Counted from the first letter of the stretch, positions 28,984 through 37,584 are shown. The stretch: DNA of 64,000 nucleotides from Flavobacterium sp. KJJ (GCF_000708595.2 NZ_JARP01000007.1:248001-312000), one strand, 5' to 3'. Notes: a model not told the origin generated them from the sequence alone. A program made the numbers and translations.

Positions 28984-30081
28984 TTAAAAATTTGTATTTA
29001 CTTTTTTAGAACGATCTGCAATGTATGAGATAAGCCAAGCTTTTGGACCTTCTTTTACAAAATATATTTTCTTATTTTCTAAATCTGGAATACTTTCCAG
29101 GCAAGCCAATAATATATTATTTGCTGAAATAAGATATTTCTGGTCATAAATACTTAGAACTCTAGCAGCTTCTTTATTGGTTTTGGCAAGGTTAGTAAAC
29201 TTGGTGAAATTATTTTTTAAAATAGCATCATAGTCTATAACATCTTGCATATTTAAAGGAACAAAATGCTCTTTAGGATTATCATCATAAGATAGTGTTG
29301 CAAACGCCCATACGGCTCCGCCAGATAAATAGATTTTTTCTTTTTTTCCAATAGCAGGATTGGTGTCGAACATTTCTTTTATCTTCTTGCGCAACACTGG
29401 GTTAAAATCAAAAGATTTTTCCTGATATACAGATATGTCATTCGCTTGGTTTTGATTTGCAACTGTCTTTTTTACAGCATCTGTAAGTGTCATTGTACCA
29501 AAATCAAGTTCCAGCGGTATAAACTCTAATTTGTTATCTTTAAGTTCATCAATATAACCTCCTTTAGTATTTTGAGCACCAATATCTAGCAGTAGGGCAT
29601 CAGCATAATCGACAGGCGGTATAGAACCTTTTACTAGTACTTTCGCTTCTTCAGCAACATTGATAACATCAAGATCCTTATTGGTCAAGGTTGTAATTCT
29701 GCTTTTTAAAGCATCAAAGTTGGTGGCAGATCCAAAAACGGATGCAGCTACTATAAATATATTTTCTTCAGGAACTTTAAATTGCGTTCTAATTTTCGTC
29801 AATTCATTAAAAACGATAACTCCAGCACTGTTGATATCTTCCTGAGTAAGCAGGCCGTCAGCCGCAATATGTTTTGCAAAACTAAGACCTTCTTCGTTCA
29901 AGAAATAGACAATCTTATATTCTGCTTTCTTAATGTTGTTTACCTCTAGAACTGAAACTTTTATAGTTCTGCGGCTGATTTCAATTCCGGCATAAAGATT
30001 TTTTTGAGAAAATGAAGTAACGGAAAAGAATAAAGATAAAACGATAAAAAATAAAATTTGGGATTTGTTTTTTTTAAGCAT
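28984..30081 (-). CDS. Exported Ppx/GppA-like ASKHA protein
   Basis: The 365-residue protein has an N-terminal signal peptide (QILFFIVLSLFFSVTSFSQ). The rest follows the Ppx/GppA phosphatase layout: a first phosphate strand (YAGIEISRRTIKVSVLEV), an IVAASVFGSATN strand, VINVAEEAKVLVKG (family: V-x-G-x-x-E-A), LLLDIGAQNTKGGYID (family: DIGGGS-E), and YLSGGAVWAFATL near the end. Usual Ppx/GppA enzymes are cytosolic and split polyphosphate or pppGpp. Here the second glycine-rich phosphate loop is GAQN rather than GGGS, and the protein is exported, so canonical activity is doubtful. It may be a degenerate, ligand-binding envelope homologue. Confidence 0.75.
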   Translation of the reverse strand: MLKKNKSQILFFIVLSLFFSVTSFSQKNLYAGIEISRRTIKVSVLEVNNIKKAEYKIVYFLNEEGLSFAKHIAADGLLTQEDINSAGVIVFNELTKIRTQFKVPEENIFIVAASVFGSATNFDALKSRITTLTNKDLDVINVAEEAKVLVKGSIPPVDYADALLLDIGAQNTKGGYIDELKDNKLEFIPLELDFGTMTLTDAVKKTVANQNQANDISVYQEKSFDFNPVLRKKIKEMFDTNPAIGKKEKIYLSGGAVWAFATLSYDDNPKEHFVPLNMQDVIDYDAILKNNFTKFTNLAKTNKEAARVLSIYDQKYLISANNILLACLESIPDLENKKIYFVKEGPKAWLISYIADRSKKVNTNF

Positions 30082-30402
30082 TGGATTTAATTATGATTAT
30101 AATATAATTTGTTTTGAGTAAGACTTTACATTAATTTTTATGGTATTTATGTGAAAGTCATAATTTTGAATTAAAAATAAAGGGTTTCAATACGAGATCG
30201 CAAATTTATAAAAAGATTTACTAACATAAATGCAGTTGCAGCGAAAACATGTTATTAAATTATTAAGATAGTTTTCATATTGAAAAAGAGTAACAAGCGA
30301 AAAATATGCAACAAACAAAAAGTCTCTGATGTAGTTTGTACGAAAAAAGAATATATTTGAAATGCATTAAAACTTGACTATCCTTCGGCAATCTTCAAAA
30401 GA
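30082..30402. other. Intergenic region between divergent genes
   Basis: About 320 bp of AT-rich DNA lies here. On the minus strand TAAATTTG (30201-30208) matches the -7 box and could start the Ppx-like gene with a leader of about 110 nt; no good -33 element accompanies it. I see no RNA gene or hairpin. Confidence 0.4.
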
Positions 30403-31350
30403 ATGAACAAAAGAATTATAATGAGAAATTTTACAATTAAAAGCATTTTTATTTTAGAAGACCCTTTAATTAATGTGAAGTATCATAAGGTAATACCACT
30501 GGTTTTGTTGTTGCTGCAATCCATAAATTTAATAGGGCAAGAGATAAAAACTAGTGTTGAAAAATTAGAATATAATATAACAGATAAAATAGTTGTACAG
30601 TATCAAATTGCAAGAGAAGTTGACCCAAATGAAGAACTTGATCAAAGTCAATTCAAGGTGGTGGAAGGACCAAGTAAAAACATTTCTCTAACGTATGTTA
30701 ACGGAAAGTCTGTTTCCAGCACTGTGTATACATATGTTATAGAAGCACGCAAAACGGGAAAATTAGATTTGCCTCAATTGACAATGCATTTTGAAGGCAA
30801 GGATATAAAATCTGAAAAACTGTATATTAACGTAGTTGGCGTATTGTTGACGGAACAGCAGACATCTGATAAAATTAAATCTGCAAATTCTCCGTATAAA
30901 GAATATCACGTGGGGCAAGCTTTTGAGATTAGTCTGCCAGCATATATTAAACAGGCGGAGGGAATAAATAGTGATGCAGCAATCGAATATGTAAATAGGG
31001 AAAATAATATTTACGGCTATACATTACTTGAAACTAAAGAAGATATTCTACTATCAGGAGGAAAATACACTACACTAGATGCATATCATGGAAATATAAT
31101 TAAAAATTTCTCAAAAGATTTAGCAAAAAAAACAGTCTCCACACCATTATCTAATAAAGGTAAAGAAATCAGTTTTATAGAAAATGATGTGACTTATTTT
31201 GATGCAGAAACAAATAAAGATTTGTATTATTTTATAGGGTCAGTAGAGACAAAAACAGCTTTTTATACCGTTGTTTTATATACATTCAATAAAAACAAAA
31301 GCGAGTTTAAAGCAGACTTTCAAAAAATATTATACAGTTTAAAAGACTAA
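30403..31350 (+). CDS. Secreted BatD-like protein, paralogue 1
   Basis: The 315-residue protein has a late signal segment (about 28-46, VIPLVLLLLQSINLIGQ). The N-terminal leader of about 27 residues before it is odd, and no nearer ATG exists. The first half resembles the beta-domain of BatD: EKLEYNITDKIVVQYQI, then FKVVEGPSKNIS, YTYVIEARKTGKLDLPQLT. The C-terminal half (EYHVGQAFEISLPAYIK to the end FQKILYSLKD) has no family I know. The whole protein is clearly homologous to the gene that follows 5 bp later, so the two form a tandem duplication in one operon. BatD proteins sit in the envelope, but the other bat genes are absent, so this is a stand-alone derivative. Confidence 0.75.
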   Translation: MNKRIIMRNFTIKSIFILEDPLINVKYHKVIPLVLLLLQSINLIGQEIKTSVEKLEYNITDKIVVQYQIAREVDPNEELDQSQFKVVEGPSKNISLTYVNGKSVSSTVYTYVIEARKTGKLDLPQLTMHFEGKDIKSEKLYINVVGVLLTEQQTSDKIKSANSPYKEYHVGQAFEISLPAYIKQAEGINSDAAIEYVNRENNIYGYTLLETKEDILLSGGKYTTLDAYHGNIIKNFSKDLAKKTVSTPLSNKGKEISFIENDVTYFDAETNKDLYYFIGSVETKTAFYTVVLYTFNKNKSEFKADFQKILYSLKD

Positions 31351-31355
31351 ACAAA

Positions 31356-32168
31356 ATGAAATACAAAATAGTAGTGACGTTGCTTTTTTTTATCATGTTT
31401 CATCCTTTAATGGCACAGCAAATAACTATTGATATTAAAAAATTAAATTATAACGTTGATGAAACGATAGACATAACATATCGTATAGAAAAACAGGTTG
31501 ATTCAGCTGCAATAGAAAATAAGAATTTTACAATAGTAAGCGGCCCTAATATAAGCACAACTCCAAATTTCTCCGAAGTTTCTTTTGTTTTAAAAGCTTT
31601 TACGATAGGACGAATAAAAGTCCCAACTTTGACGATGCATTGCAAAGACGAAAATATCAAGTCGAACGATTTATTTGTTGAAATTACTAATAAAGAATTT
31701 ACGAGTGAAGACTTAAAATTAATTGCATACAAAACAGGGCATTCTTTTAATGTGATTTTACCTGCCTATTTGAGCAAAACAGCTGAAATGAATAGTTCTT
31801 CAGGAATAGAATTTAAAAGTGAAAAAGATGATGTTCACGGCTATGTATTTTTTGAAAATAAAAAAAATAAGAACATACGAAAATCCTTCTCTGCTAATGA
31901 ATATTATGAACTATTCATAAAAGATTTCATGATAGAGCAGCAACAAAGGAAAGTTTCAAAACAACAGTTTTTAAAGAAAGGCGAAATAAATTTTATCGAA
32001 AGCGAGATGACATTTTTCGATAAAGCAAAAAAGAAGAAAATGTATTATTTCATTGGTATCGCAGAAACAGATAAGGCTTTTTATCAATTTATTTCATGGA
32101 CGCCGGAAGACAAAAAAGTAAAAATTAAAACAGACTTTGAAAATATTTTTTTCAGTATAAAAGATTAA
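31356..32168 (+). CDS. Secreted BatD-like protein, paralogue 2
   Basis: The 270-residue protein has a normal signal peptide (KYKIVVTLLFFIMFHPLMAQ). It shares its plan with the upstream gene: KLNYNVDETIDITYRIEKQV, FTIVSGPNISTTP, TIGRIKVPTLTMHCKDENIK, then HSFNVILPAYLSKTAEMNSS, EINFIESEMTFFDKAKKKK, MYYFIGIAETDKAFYQF and an end in FFSIKD. The shared pattern of GP, LPAYL, FIES and YYFIG shows duplication followed by strong divergence. Spacing of 5 bp implies co-transcription. Envelope location is inferred from the signal peptide; function unknown. Confidence 0.75.
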   Translation: MKYKIVVTLLFFIMFHPLMAQQITIDIKKLNYNVDETIDITYRIEKQVDSAAIENKNFTIVSGPNISTTPNFSEVSFVLKAFTIGRIKVPTLTMHCKDENIKSNDLFVEITNKEFTSEDLKLIAYKTGHSFNVILPAYLSKTAEMNSSSGIEFKSEKDDVHGYVFFENKKNKNIRKSFSANEYYELFIKDFMIEQQQRKVSKQQFLKKGEINFIESEMTFFDKAKKKKMYYFIGIAETDKAFYQFISWTPEDKKVKIKTDFENIFFSIKD

Positions 32169-32246
32169 AGATAGTTATAGCGACGGAACGTTTAGCAGTT
32201 GTTAATACTTCAAAACTAAAAAAGTAACAACCAAACAGAATAATAA

Positions 32247-33044
32247 ATGAAAATAATAACATTAATTTTTGCTTTAATTTTTGGCCTTACAGCATTCGGA
32301 CAGACTCAGAAAACAAAAATTTTATTAATAGGAACTATTCATTTTGAAACCCCGCATACAGATCAATTTGAACTAAAAACGGACGATTTTTTGAGTGCAA
32401 AGAGACAAAAAGAATTAGAAGATTTAACGAATATTCTGTCTCAAACAAAAGCGAATAAAGTAATGATTGAAAGACCATTTGAAAATCAACGTTCCAGCGA
32501 TAGTTTGTATAATTTATATGTAACAGATCATTATAAACTTACAGTTTCAGAAAGAGAACAAATTGGTTTTAGGCTTGCTAAAAAATTAAAATTAAATCAA
32601 GTAAACTGTATAGACAAATTTTATGTAATGCATGATAGCTTAGTGGGTGTGACTGCAAAAGAAAATAATCAGCTTTATTTGCTAAAAGATTTAGGAACAG
32701 TGGCAAATGCTATGCTAAATGATTATAATAATAAATTGAAAAAAGGCACAATAACCGAAGTTTTAAAATACTTAAATCAACCTGAAGAATTAAAAAAAAA
32801 TTTATCAATTTATCTAAAATTTATAACAAAGATTGGAGCCGGTAAAAACTTTGCAGGAGCAGAATCGGTATCAGATTGGTATTTAAGAAATCTTGCTATT
32901 TATTCAAATATCATAACTCAAGTTAAATCTTCAGACAAATATGTTATTTTGATTTTTGGACAAGGACATATTCCAATATTAAAACATCTGCTGCAAAATA
33001 ATGATGACTTTGAAGTCGTTGAATTAAGTAGTGTTCTTAAATAA
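32247..33044 (+). CDS. DUF5694 (TraB/erythromycin-esterase-like) secreted protein
   Basis: The 265-residue protein has a short signal peptide (IITLIFALIFGLTAFGQ). Its first strand is TKILLIGTIHFETPHTDQ, followed by ANKVMIERPFENQ, and it ends with VILIFGQGHIPILKHLL. The G-T-x-H, E-R-P and G-x-G-H motifs are those of DUF5694, related to the TraB/Tiki/EreA-like fold, where the His and Glu residues form a possible catalytic site. All are kept here. Substrate unknown. It lies 78 bp after the BatD-like pair on the same strand and could be transcribed with it. Confidence 0.82.
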   Translation: MKIITLIFALIFGLTAFGQTQKTKILLIGTIHFETPHTDQFELKTDDFLSAKRQKELEDLTNILSQTKANKVMIERPFENQRSSDSLYNLYVTDHYKLTVSEREQIGFRLAKKLKLNQVNCIDKFYVMHDSLVGVTAKENNQLYLLKDLGTVANAMLNDYNNKLKKGTITEVLKYLNQPEELKKNLSIYLKFITKIGAGKNFAGAESVSDWYLRNLAIYSNIITQVKSSDKYVILIFGQGHIPILKHLLQNNDDFEVVELSSVLK

Positions 33045-33180
33045 CAGTCGCTAATAAATTCTGTCACAAATCTAGGTTAGATGAAATTTAAGAAAAAAAA
33101 GATACGATTGTTTTTATCTAGTTTCGTTGCTTATTTTAATTCTTTCGAAATGTGGAAATCGATTCTTAATAATTTAAGTG

Positions 33181-34158
33181 ATGAAAAAAAGTGTTTTTAT
33201 CTATTTGTTTATAATTTTTTGTTTTTGTAGTTGTGTGTCAAGTAATAAAAAAACTTTGGGTATAACATCAAAAAAGGAATTAATTTACATAAGCACAAAT
33301 AAAATAGATGCTTTAAAAATAACTGAAGATGTTGTTAAATTTGCGAAATTCATAAATCCTGATTTTGCACAAGATAATTTCGGAGAATTACAGATCAAGC
33401 CAACAGATTTAATTGTTAAAGAATTAGATAATTGTAATTTGTATAAAATTTGGAATATTCAAAATTGGGAAAAAATTGACCTTAATAATGATAATAAAAC
33501 CGATCTGCTTTTTACAGGCTATTGGTATGGAAGCTATCGTCAATACGCTATAGTATATGTGGAATCAGATAAATATAAGTTGTTTAATTTATCAGAAAAC
33601 ATAGATATTGCCTGTAAAATTGTAAAGCCTATTATTGTAGATAATAAAAGTGAATTACTGGTTAATAATTACAAAACAGATCTAGAGACTGTCTCCAAAC
33701 TAAAAATGATTCATTTTGCAGATACTCTAACCTATAAATTTAATTACTTCATAGAAAAGAGTAAGAAGGCTGTAAATTATGATATACAGCATATAAAATT
33801 TATTTCAGAAAACAATTTTGAAATTGAGATTGATAAAAATCAAAATGCTCATTACACTTGTTTAAATGTTTTGAATGTGTCTCATTTAAAAGGTAATTTT
33901 TATAAAGGTGAATCAAGAAAAAAAATTGATAAGACTATATTTAATGATATTAGTAAATTACTTGAATATATTAATGTTTCAGATTTACCAAACGAGTTTG
34001 CAATAGATGGCTATGATTTTTCTACAGTTTGGCTTGAAATTAAATTTAAAAATGGAACTGTTAAAAAAATAAAAGATTATGGTTATCAAGGAACTTATGG
34101 ACTAAATGCAACATATGATAAGATGAAAAATATAGCATTACAAACCGATTGGGAATAG
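33181..34158 (+). CDS. Lipoprotein with VCBS/FG-GAP-like segment, unknown function
   Basis: The protein is about 325 residues. The ATG at 33181 is preferred to the GTG codon just before it. The N-terminus is a lipoprotein signal (FIYLFIIFCFCSC). At about 105-130 the sequence WEKIDLNNDNKTDLLFTGYW resembles a single VCBS/FG-GAP calcium-binding repeat. The C-terminal about 100 residues (DISKLLEYINVSDLPNEFA to the end) form a separate small domain with repeated W/Y residues. I recognise no further family. Gaps to both neighbours exceed 130 bp, so it may be transcribed alone. Confidence 0.7.
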   Translation: MKKSVFIYLFIIFCFCSCVSSNKKTLGITSKKELIYISTNKIDALKITEDVVKFAKFINPDFAQDNFGELQIKPTDLIVKELDNCNLYKIWNIQNWEKIDLNNDNKTDLLFTGYWYGSYRQYAIVYVESDKYKLFNLSENIDIACKIVKPIIVDNKSELLVNNYKTDLETVSKLKMIHFADTLTYKFNYFIEKSKKAVNYDIQHIKFISENNFEIEIDKNQNAHYTCLNVLNVSHLKGNFYKGESRKKIDKTIFNDISKLLEYINVSDLPNEFAIDGYDFSTVWLEIKFKNGTVKKIKDYGYQGTYGLNATYDKMKNIALQTDWE

Positions 34159-34207
34159 TAAATTGTATTGAATTAAAAATATTGCGCCTAACAACCACTA
34201 CAATAGA

Positions 34208-34412
34208 TTTGGGTTATGCTTTACCGAAGTATTTGGAGGAAAGCACGAGGAAATGGACAAAACTTATGCAGAATCTGTAGGTATAGTTTTATAGGAATTT
34301 CGGACAGAGTTTCTTTAAGTAAATGGAGTAAAAACCTGATCAAATCTATATCGAATTAGCGTGGGGAGGATTGAGAGATGCCTCAATTACGCAAAAATAT
34401 TCCCCTATGTAG
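34208..34412 (+). pseudogene. Remnant of a zincin C-terminal domain
   Basis: Two broken frames are homologous to the C-terminus of the next gene. The first reads EVFGGKHEEMDKTYAESV, ends at a stop, and resembles the KNYHSSMAVLYVNSMRDAL part of the intact protein. After a frameshift the second reads DQIYIELAWGGLRDASITQK, matching DDFYEAMAWGGLRNGNVKAW. No start and no catalytic HExxH part remain. The rest of the 34159-34615 gap shows nothing recognisable. Confidence 0.75.
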
Positions 34413-34615
34413 TGTTGAACGATTAAGAATTAACAATGGACTGGCTTCTGAGTAAAGCGGTCATACAGTTGGTTTCATTGGTACTCCACAGCAACAAACC
34501 CCGATAGGCTAACTTTATGTCGTGTTTTTAAGGCCTATTTTTTAATAATTTTCTTATAAATATATTAAAGTAAGAATAAAATTTTATATTTGAATTATTA
34601 AAAAATTAATATAAT

Positions 34616-36067
34616 ATGCATAAATGTATAAATTATTCAATCTGTTTCTTATTTACTCTTTTTTTGTTTGCCTGTAATGAAGAATCAATAAACAATCAAG
34701 AAAATATAAGTACTGTCAACAATAATTTGAAGTTAAGCAAATTTTCAAATTCAAATATAGCAGAAAATATTACAGTAGATTTTGAAAATGTCAATGAATT
34801 TGAAAAAGATAATTTTAAAATTGTCGAAAATGCAGCTAGAGAAAAAAACGCAAATTTTCTTCAGTCTGATTTGTTGCAAAATCAATTAAAATATCAAGTG
34901 ATTACAATTGAATATGCAAATAAACCTTATTCATATTTGTTAGAAATTTATGCACATAAAAAAAGTACTGTTTATCCAATGACTATTACCAAGTTGAAGG
35001 ATTTTTCAGGAGCATTAAATGTGTATTCCTTTGATGGGGAAAATTTAGGTTCAATTGGAGTGTCTAAAGGCATAGCGAAAAATATTTCAGAAAAAGAGGA
35101 TTTAAATATTTTGACAACAGCAATAAATTTGTTTTCCGATAATTCGAATTTAACTAACCGAATTCCGCCTTGCAATACACCATATTATCTCCCTATGCAA
35201 TTTACTGTAGATTATTATAATCAAACCTCATTTGATGGCACGGTTATTTCATATGATTATGTGTATTCTACAACTACTACGGTACAGGTATTGATGACAT
35301 ATCCTTGTGATGCATTGCCAAGTGAAGTAGGACACGCATATACATCGGCAATTATTAATGACCATGGAGCTGGTGGAGCTGGAACTTCGGAGTTTGAAAA
35401 TTTGAGAATTTATAATAATCTAACTGGTAAAGCAAGATGCTTAAATACCTTATTAAATAATAGCGGGAATTCTTTTGTAAAAAAAATGTTAGAAAAATTT
35501 GAAGGGTCTTCTGAATTTAGTATAAAAATATCCTCTGTAGACAAAGTCTATTCTGATGCAGCAAAAACTATAGAAATTAACGGAACTACGAAATATGATG
35601 ATTCTGATAATACTAAAAATATGGATATAGAGATTAGTTCGACTAGAATTGATGCGGTGGCAAGTTTAGAGGCAGCACGTATTATTTTGCACGAATATAT
35701 TCACGCAGATATGTATAGAAAATTGTATACTAAAGATAAAACGGCGATTGATGTTCAAGACTTTAAGAAAGTATTTGACTTGTATGAGAAGAACTATCAC
35801 AGTTCAATGGCTGTTTTGTATGTCAATAGTATGCGAGATGCTTTAAAAGAATTTCATAAAAATGTGCTTACAGATGATTATAATAAATATGTTGCTAATT
35901 ACGGTACTGCACCAAGTGATGATTTTTATGAAGCGATGGCGTGGGGAGGTTTAAGAAATGGAAACGTTAAAGCTTGGACGGATTTGCCAGCCGATAAAAA
36001 AGCTTCTATTGAATCATTAGCAAGTGGTGTTACTCAATTAACTAAAACATATACTTGTCCCAATTAA
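34616..36067 (+). CDS. Zincin metallopeptidase-like lipoprotein, candidate effector
   Basis: The 483-residue protein starts with a lipoprotein signal (SICFLFTLFLFAC). The N-terminal half is not recognisable. The C-terminal half has a zinc-protease motif HEYIH followed by AD, at about 359-365, after an ARIIL strand. Near 440 comes DDFYEAMAWGGLRNG, a motif I associate with metallopeptidase-like C-terminal domains of Bacteroidota polymorphic toxins. The histidines and glutamate are intact, so catalysis is plausible. It is followed 18 bp later by a small secreted protein and then a paralogue of it, an arrangement typical of a toxin and duplicated immunity genes. A decayed copy of its C-terminus lies upstream. 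Peptidase fold is likely; effector role is inferred. Confidence 0.75.
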   Translation: MHKCINYSICFLFTLFLFACNEESINNQENISTVNNNLKLSKFSNSNIAENITVDFENVNEFEKDNFKIVENAAREKNANFLQSDLLQNQLKYQVITIEYANKPYSYLLEIYAHKKSTVYPMTITKLKDFSGALNVYSFDGENLGSIGVSKGIAKNISEKEDLNILTTAINLFSDNSNLTNRIPPCNTPYYLPMQFTVDYYNQTSFDGTVISYDYVYSTTTTVQVLMTYPCDALPSEVGHAYTSAIINDHGAGGAGTSEFENLRIYNNLTGKARCLNTLLNNSGNSFVKKMLEKFEGSSEFSIKISSVDKVYSDAAKTIEINGTTKYDDSDNTKNMDIEISSTRIDAVASLEAARIILHEYIHADMYRKLYTKDKTAIDVQDFKKVFDLYEKNYHSSMAVLYVNSMRDALKEFHKNVLTDDYNKYVANYGTAPSDDFYEAMAWGGLRNGNVKAWTDLPADKKASIESLASGVTQLTKTYTCPN

Positions 36068-36085
36068 TTATTAAATATTTTAATT

Positions 36086-36481
36086 ATGAAAAAATACTTG
36101 TTACTAATGTCTTCCTTCTTTTGCTTTGGTTTAACGATAGCTCAGGAAAAAGAAAAAGACACATTATTTTTAAAATTGGATAACTCGTTAATTTTTGAAT
36201 CTCAGTCTATTCCTTTGAAGTTTTCACTTAAAGATGCAAATACCGATGAGGACTTGTATTTTCAAGGAACTGAAATTTTAAATAATCTAAAACCTGGAAA
36301 GTTGATCTGTTTTAATGAGTTTATACATCAACCACAATTTTATGATAAGACCAAAACGCAAAAGTTAAAAAATTATGAATTAGTTATTTTTTTTAGAAGC
36401 ACAGTTGTTTATTTGGTTAGAAAAAAAGATAAAAAAACTGAATACATTAAAGTAAAACCAATATTAGTAAGCTACGATTAA
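36086..36481 (+). CDS. Small secreted protein, paralogue 1 (candidate inhibitor/immunity)
   Basis: The 131-residue protein has a signal peptide (MKKYLLLMSSFFCFGLTIAQ). The mature part is about 110 residues with alternating strands: KDTLFLKLDNS, TEILNNLKPGKLICFNEFIH, PQFYDKTKTQKLKNYELVIF and KTEYIKVKPIL. I recognise no family. It begins 18 bp after the zincin lipoprotein and must be co-transcribed with it. It is clearly homologous to the protein at 36819-37199. Role as a periplasmic inhibitor of the zincin is inferred from position and duplication. Confidence 0.75.
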   Translation: MKKYLLLMSSFFCFGLTIAQEKEKDTLFLKLDNSLIFESQSIPLKFSLKDANTDEDLYFQGTEILNNLKPGKLICFNEFIHQPQFYDKTKTQKLKNYELVIFFRSTVVYLVRKKDKKTEYIKVKPILVSYD

Positions 36482-36818
36482 AACAGTTAAAAAATGCAAT
36501 TATAGAATTTTGATAAACAGACAAGATTGCTTCTTCTTAATTGAAGAAAAAATTACACCTTTTAAAAATGGAAATCTTTATCTAAAAGACAAAGCAATTC
36601 CTATTGATTGTTTATAGTATTGGTGGAATTCATATAATAAAAAAAAAGAGTTAGAATAACATAGTGTAGAAATTACTATGCCCAACTACTACTACATTGT
36701 ATTTGGACAATTGGCTTTTTCGAAGTATAGGAAGAAAAATTGTTTTTGTATTTGGTGTAGTGCAGTTTTAAAAAACTGTTCCTTGCCCATAATAACTTTA
36801 AAACCAAAAATTATTAAG
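36482..36818. other. Spacer with degenerate coding traces
   Basis: This 337-bp stretch between the two paralogues has an in-frame trace (FLIEEKITPFKNGNLYLKDK) that ends at a stop, and a Tyr-rich open stretch from 36678 that joins the next gene's frame. Neither resembles a family I know. It looks like scar DNA left by duplication and loss. Confidence 0.4.
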
Positions 36819-37199
36819 ATGCATTTATACCTAATGATAACTTTATTATTTGCAATTAATGCACAAGGACAAGAAAAAGCTAATGATACGCTTTTTTTTA
36901 AATTTGATAAATCTTATATTAAAGAATCTGATTTAACGTTTTATTTGAAAGACACTAATCACAACGAAATATTTTATTTTCGCGGAACTCAACTTCTAAA
37001 TGACTTGAAACCTAAAAAAATTCTTTGTTTAAAGGAAATGATAAGACAGCCTAAATTCTATAATAAATCGAAAGTACAAAAATTAAATACTTATGAACTC
37101 ATAATTTATTTTAGTGACAAAATTACTTATTTGGTTAAGGAGAAAAATGGCAAAAAAGAATTTATTAACATAGAGCCAGTACTTGCAATTGCAGATTAA
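36819..37199 (+). CDS. Small secreted protein, paralogue 2 (candidate inhibitor/immunity)
   Basis: The 126-residue protein starts at the ATG at 36819 because this gives a clean signal peptide (MHLYLMITLLFAINAQGQ). The longer frame from 36678 adds 47 residues with no homology to the paralogue. It matches the protein at 36086-36481 along its length: NDTLFFKFDKSYI, TQLLNDLKPKKILCLKEMIR, PKFYNKSKVQKLNTYELIIY, KKEFINIEPVLAI. The pair differ at many positions but keep the LLND/ILNN-LKP, FY-KSK and YEL motifs, so they diverged some time ago. Function unknown; candidate second immunity gene. Confidence 0.72.
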   Translation: MHLYLMITLLFAINAQGQEKANDTLFFKFDKSYIKESDLTFYLKDTNHNEIFYFRGTQLLNDLKPKKILCLKEMIRQPKFYNKSKVQKLNTYELIIYFSDKITYLVKEKNGKKEFINIEPVLAIAD

Positions 37200-37362
37200 T
37201 ACAACAAACTATTATGTGTAATACAAAACAAAAAGGTTGCCTTTTGAGATAGTCTCTTTTTTATACTCCGCTCTTCAAAGTTTTTAAATATTATAACGCT
37301 GTGCGAATATCTCTGACTTCACCACAATCTAAATCAAATAAAAGTAAAATTTAATATAAAAA

Positions 37363-37388
37363 AAAGCTCCAGATTTCTCTGAAGCTTT
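37363..37388 (-). terminator. Repeat-family hairpin after tRNA-fMet copy 2
   Basis: aaagctccag pairs with ctgaagcttt around an atttct loop, just downstream of the minus-strand tRNA. It occupies the same position relative to the tRNA as the hairpin at 25769-25797. Confidence 0.7.
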
Positions 37389-37395
37389 GTCTTAG

Positions 37396-37468
37396 TAGCG
37401 GGAACAGGACTCGAACCTGTGACCTTCGGGTTATGAGCCCGACGAGCTGCCTACTGCTCTATCCCGCG
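37396..37468 (-). tRNA. Initiator tRNA-fMet (CAT), copy 2
   Basis: This 73-nt gene is identical to the one at 25804-25876, with anticodon CAT, C1 opposite T72, and three G-C pairs in the anticodon stem. CCA is not encoded. The first 20 bp upstream are also identical between copies (through the -7 box), and both have the same hairpin family downstream. The rest of the 37200-37584 gap shows only the promoters and hairpin listed. Confidence 0.97.
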
Positions 37469-37480
37469 ATGTTTCGGGTG

Positions 37481-37510
37481 CAAAGATACGCCGATTTTCT
37501 AGAAATCCAA
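37481..37510 (-). promoter_or_regulatory. Bacteroidota-type promoter of tRNA-fMet copy 2
   Basis: TATCTTTG (37481-37488, minus strand) lies 12 bp before the mature tRNA. A TTG at 37508-37510 is exactly 19 bp upstream of it. Only the -7 box and the tRNA-proximal part are identical to copy 1; the -33 flank differs. Confidence 0.8.
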
Positions 37511-37557
37511 CGAAAACTTTAAAAAATGTTTTATTTTCTGTATTGAGTTGATATGAC

Positions 37558-37565
37558 TACCTTTG
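37558..37565 (+). promoter_or_regulatory. -7 box of the era promoter
   Basis: TACCTTTG matches TAnnTTTG and ends 19 bp before the era ATG, giving a very short leader. The same TACCTTTGCAAAA sequence precedes der. Confidence 0.65.
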
Positions 37566-37584
37566 CAAAATAAATAGTACACAA

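Noticed and set aside
36678..36818. Extended N-terminus of the second small secreted protein
   Set aside because: The added residues have no match in the paralogue and would bury the signal peptide; the ATG at 36819 is better.
37230..37275. Possible terminator after the second small secreted protein
   Set aside because: Only a 4-bp gaga/tctc stem precedes the T run, too weak to call.
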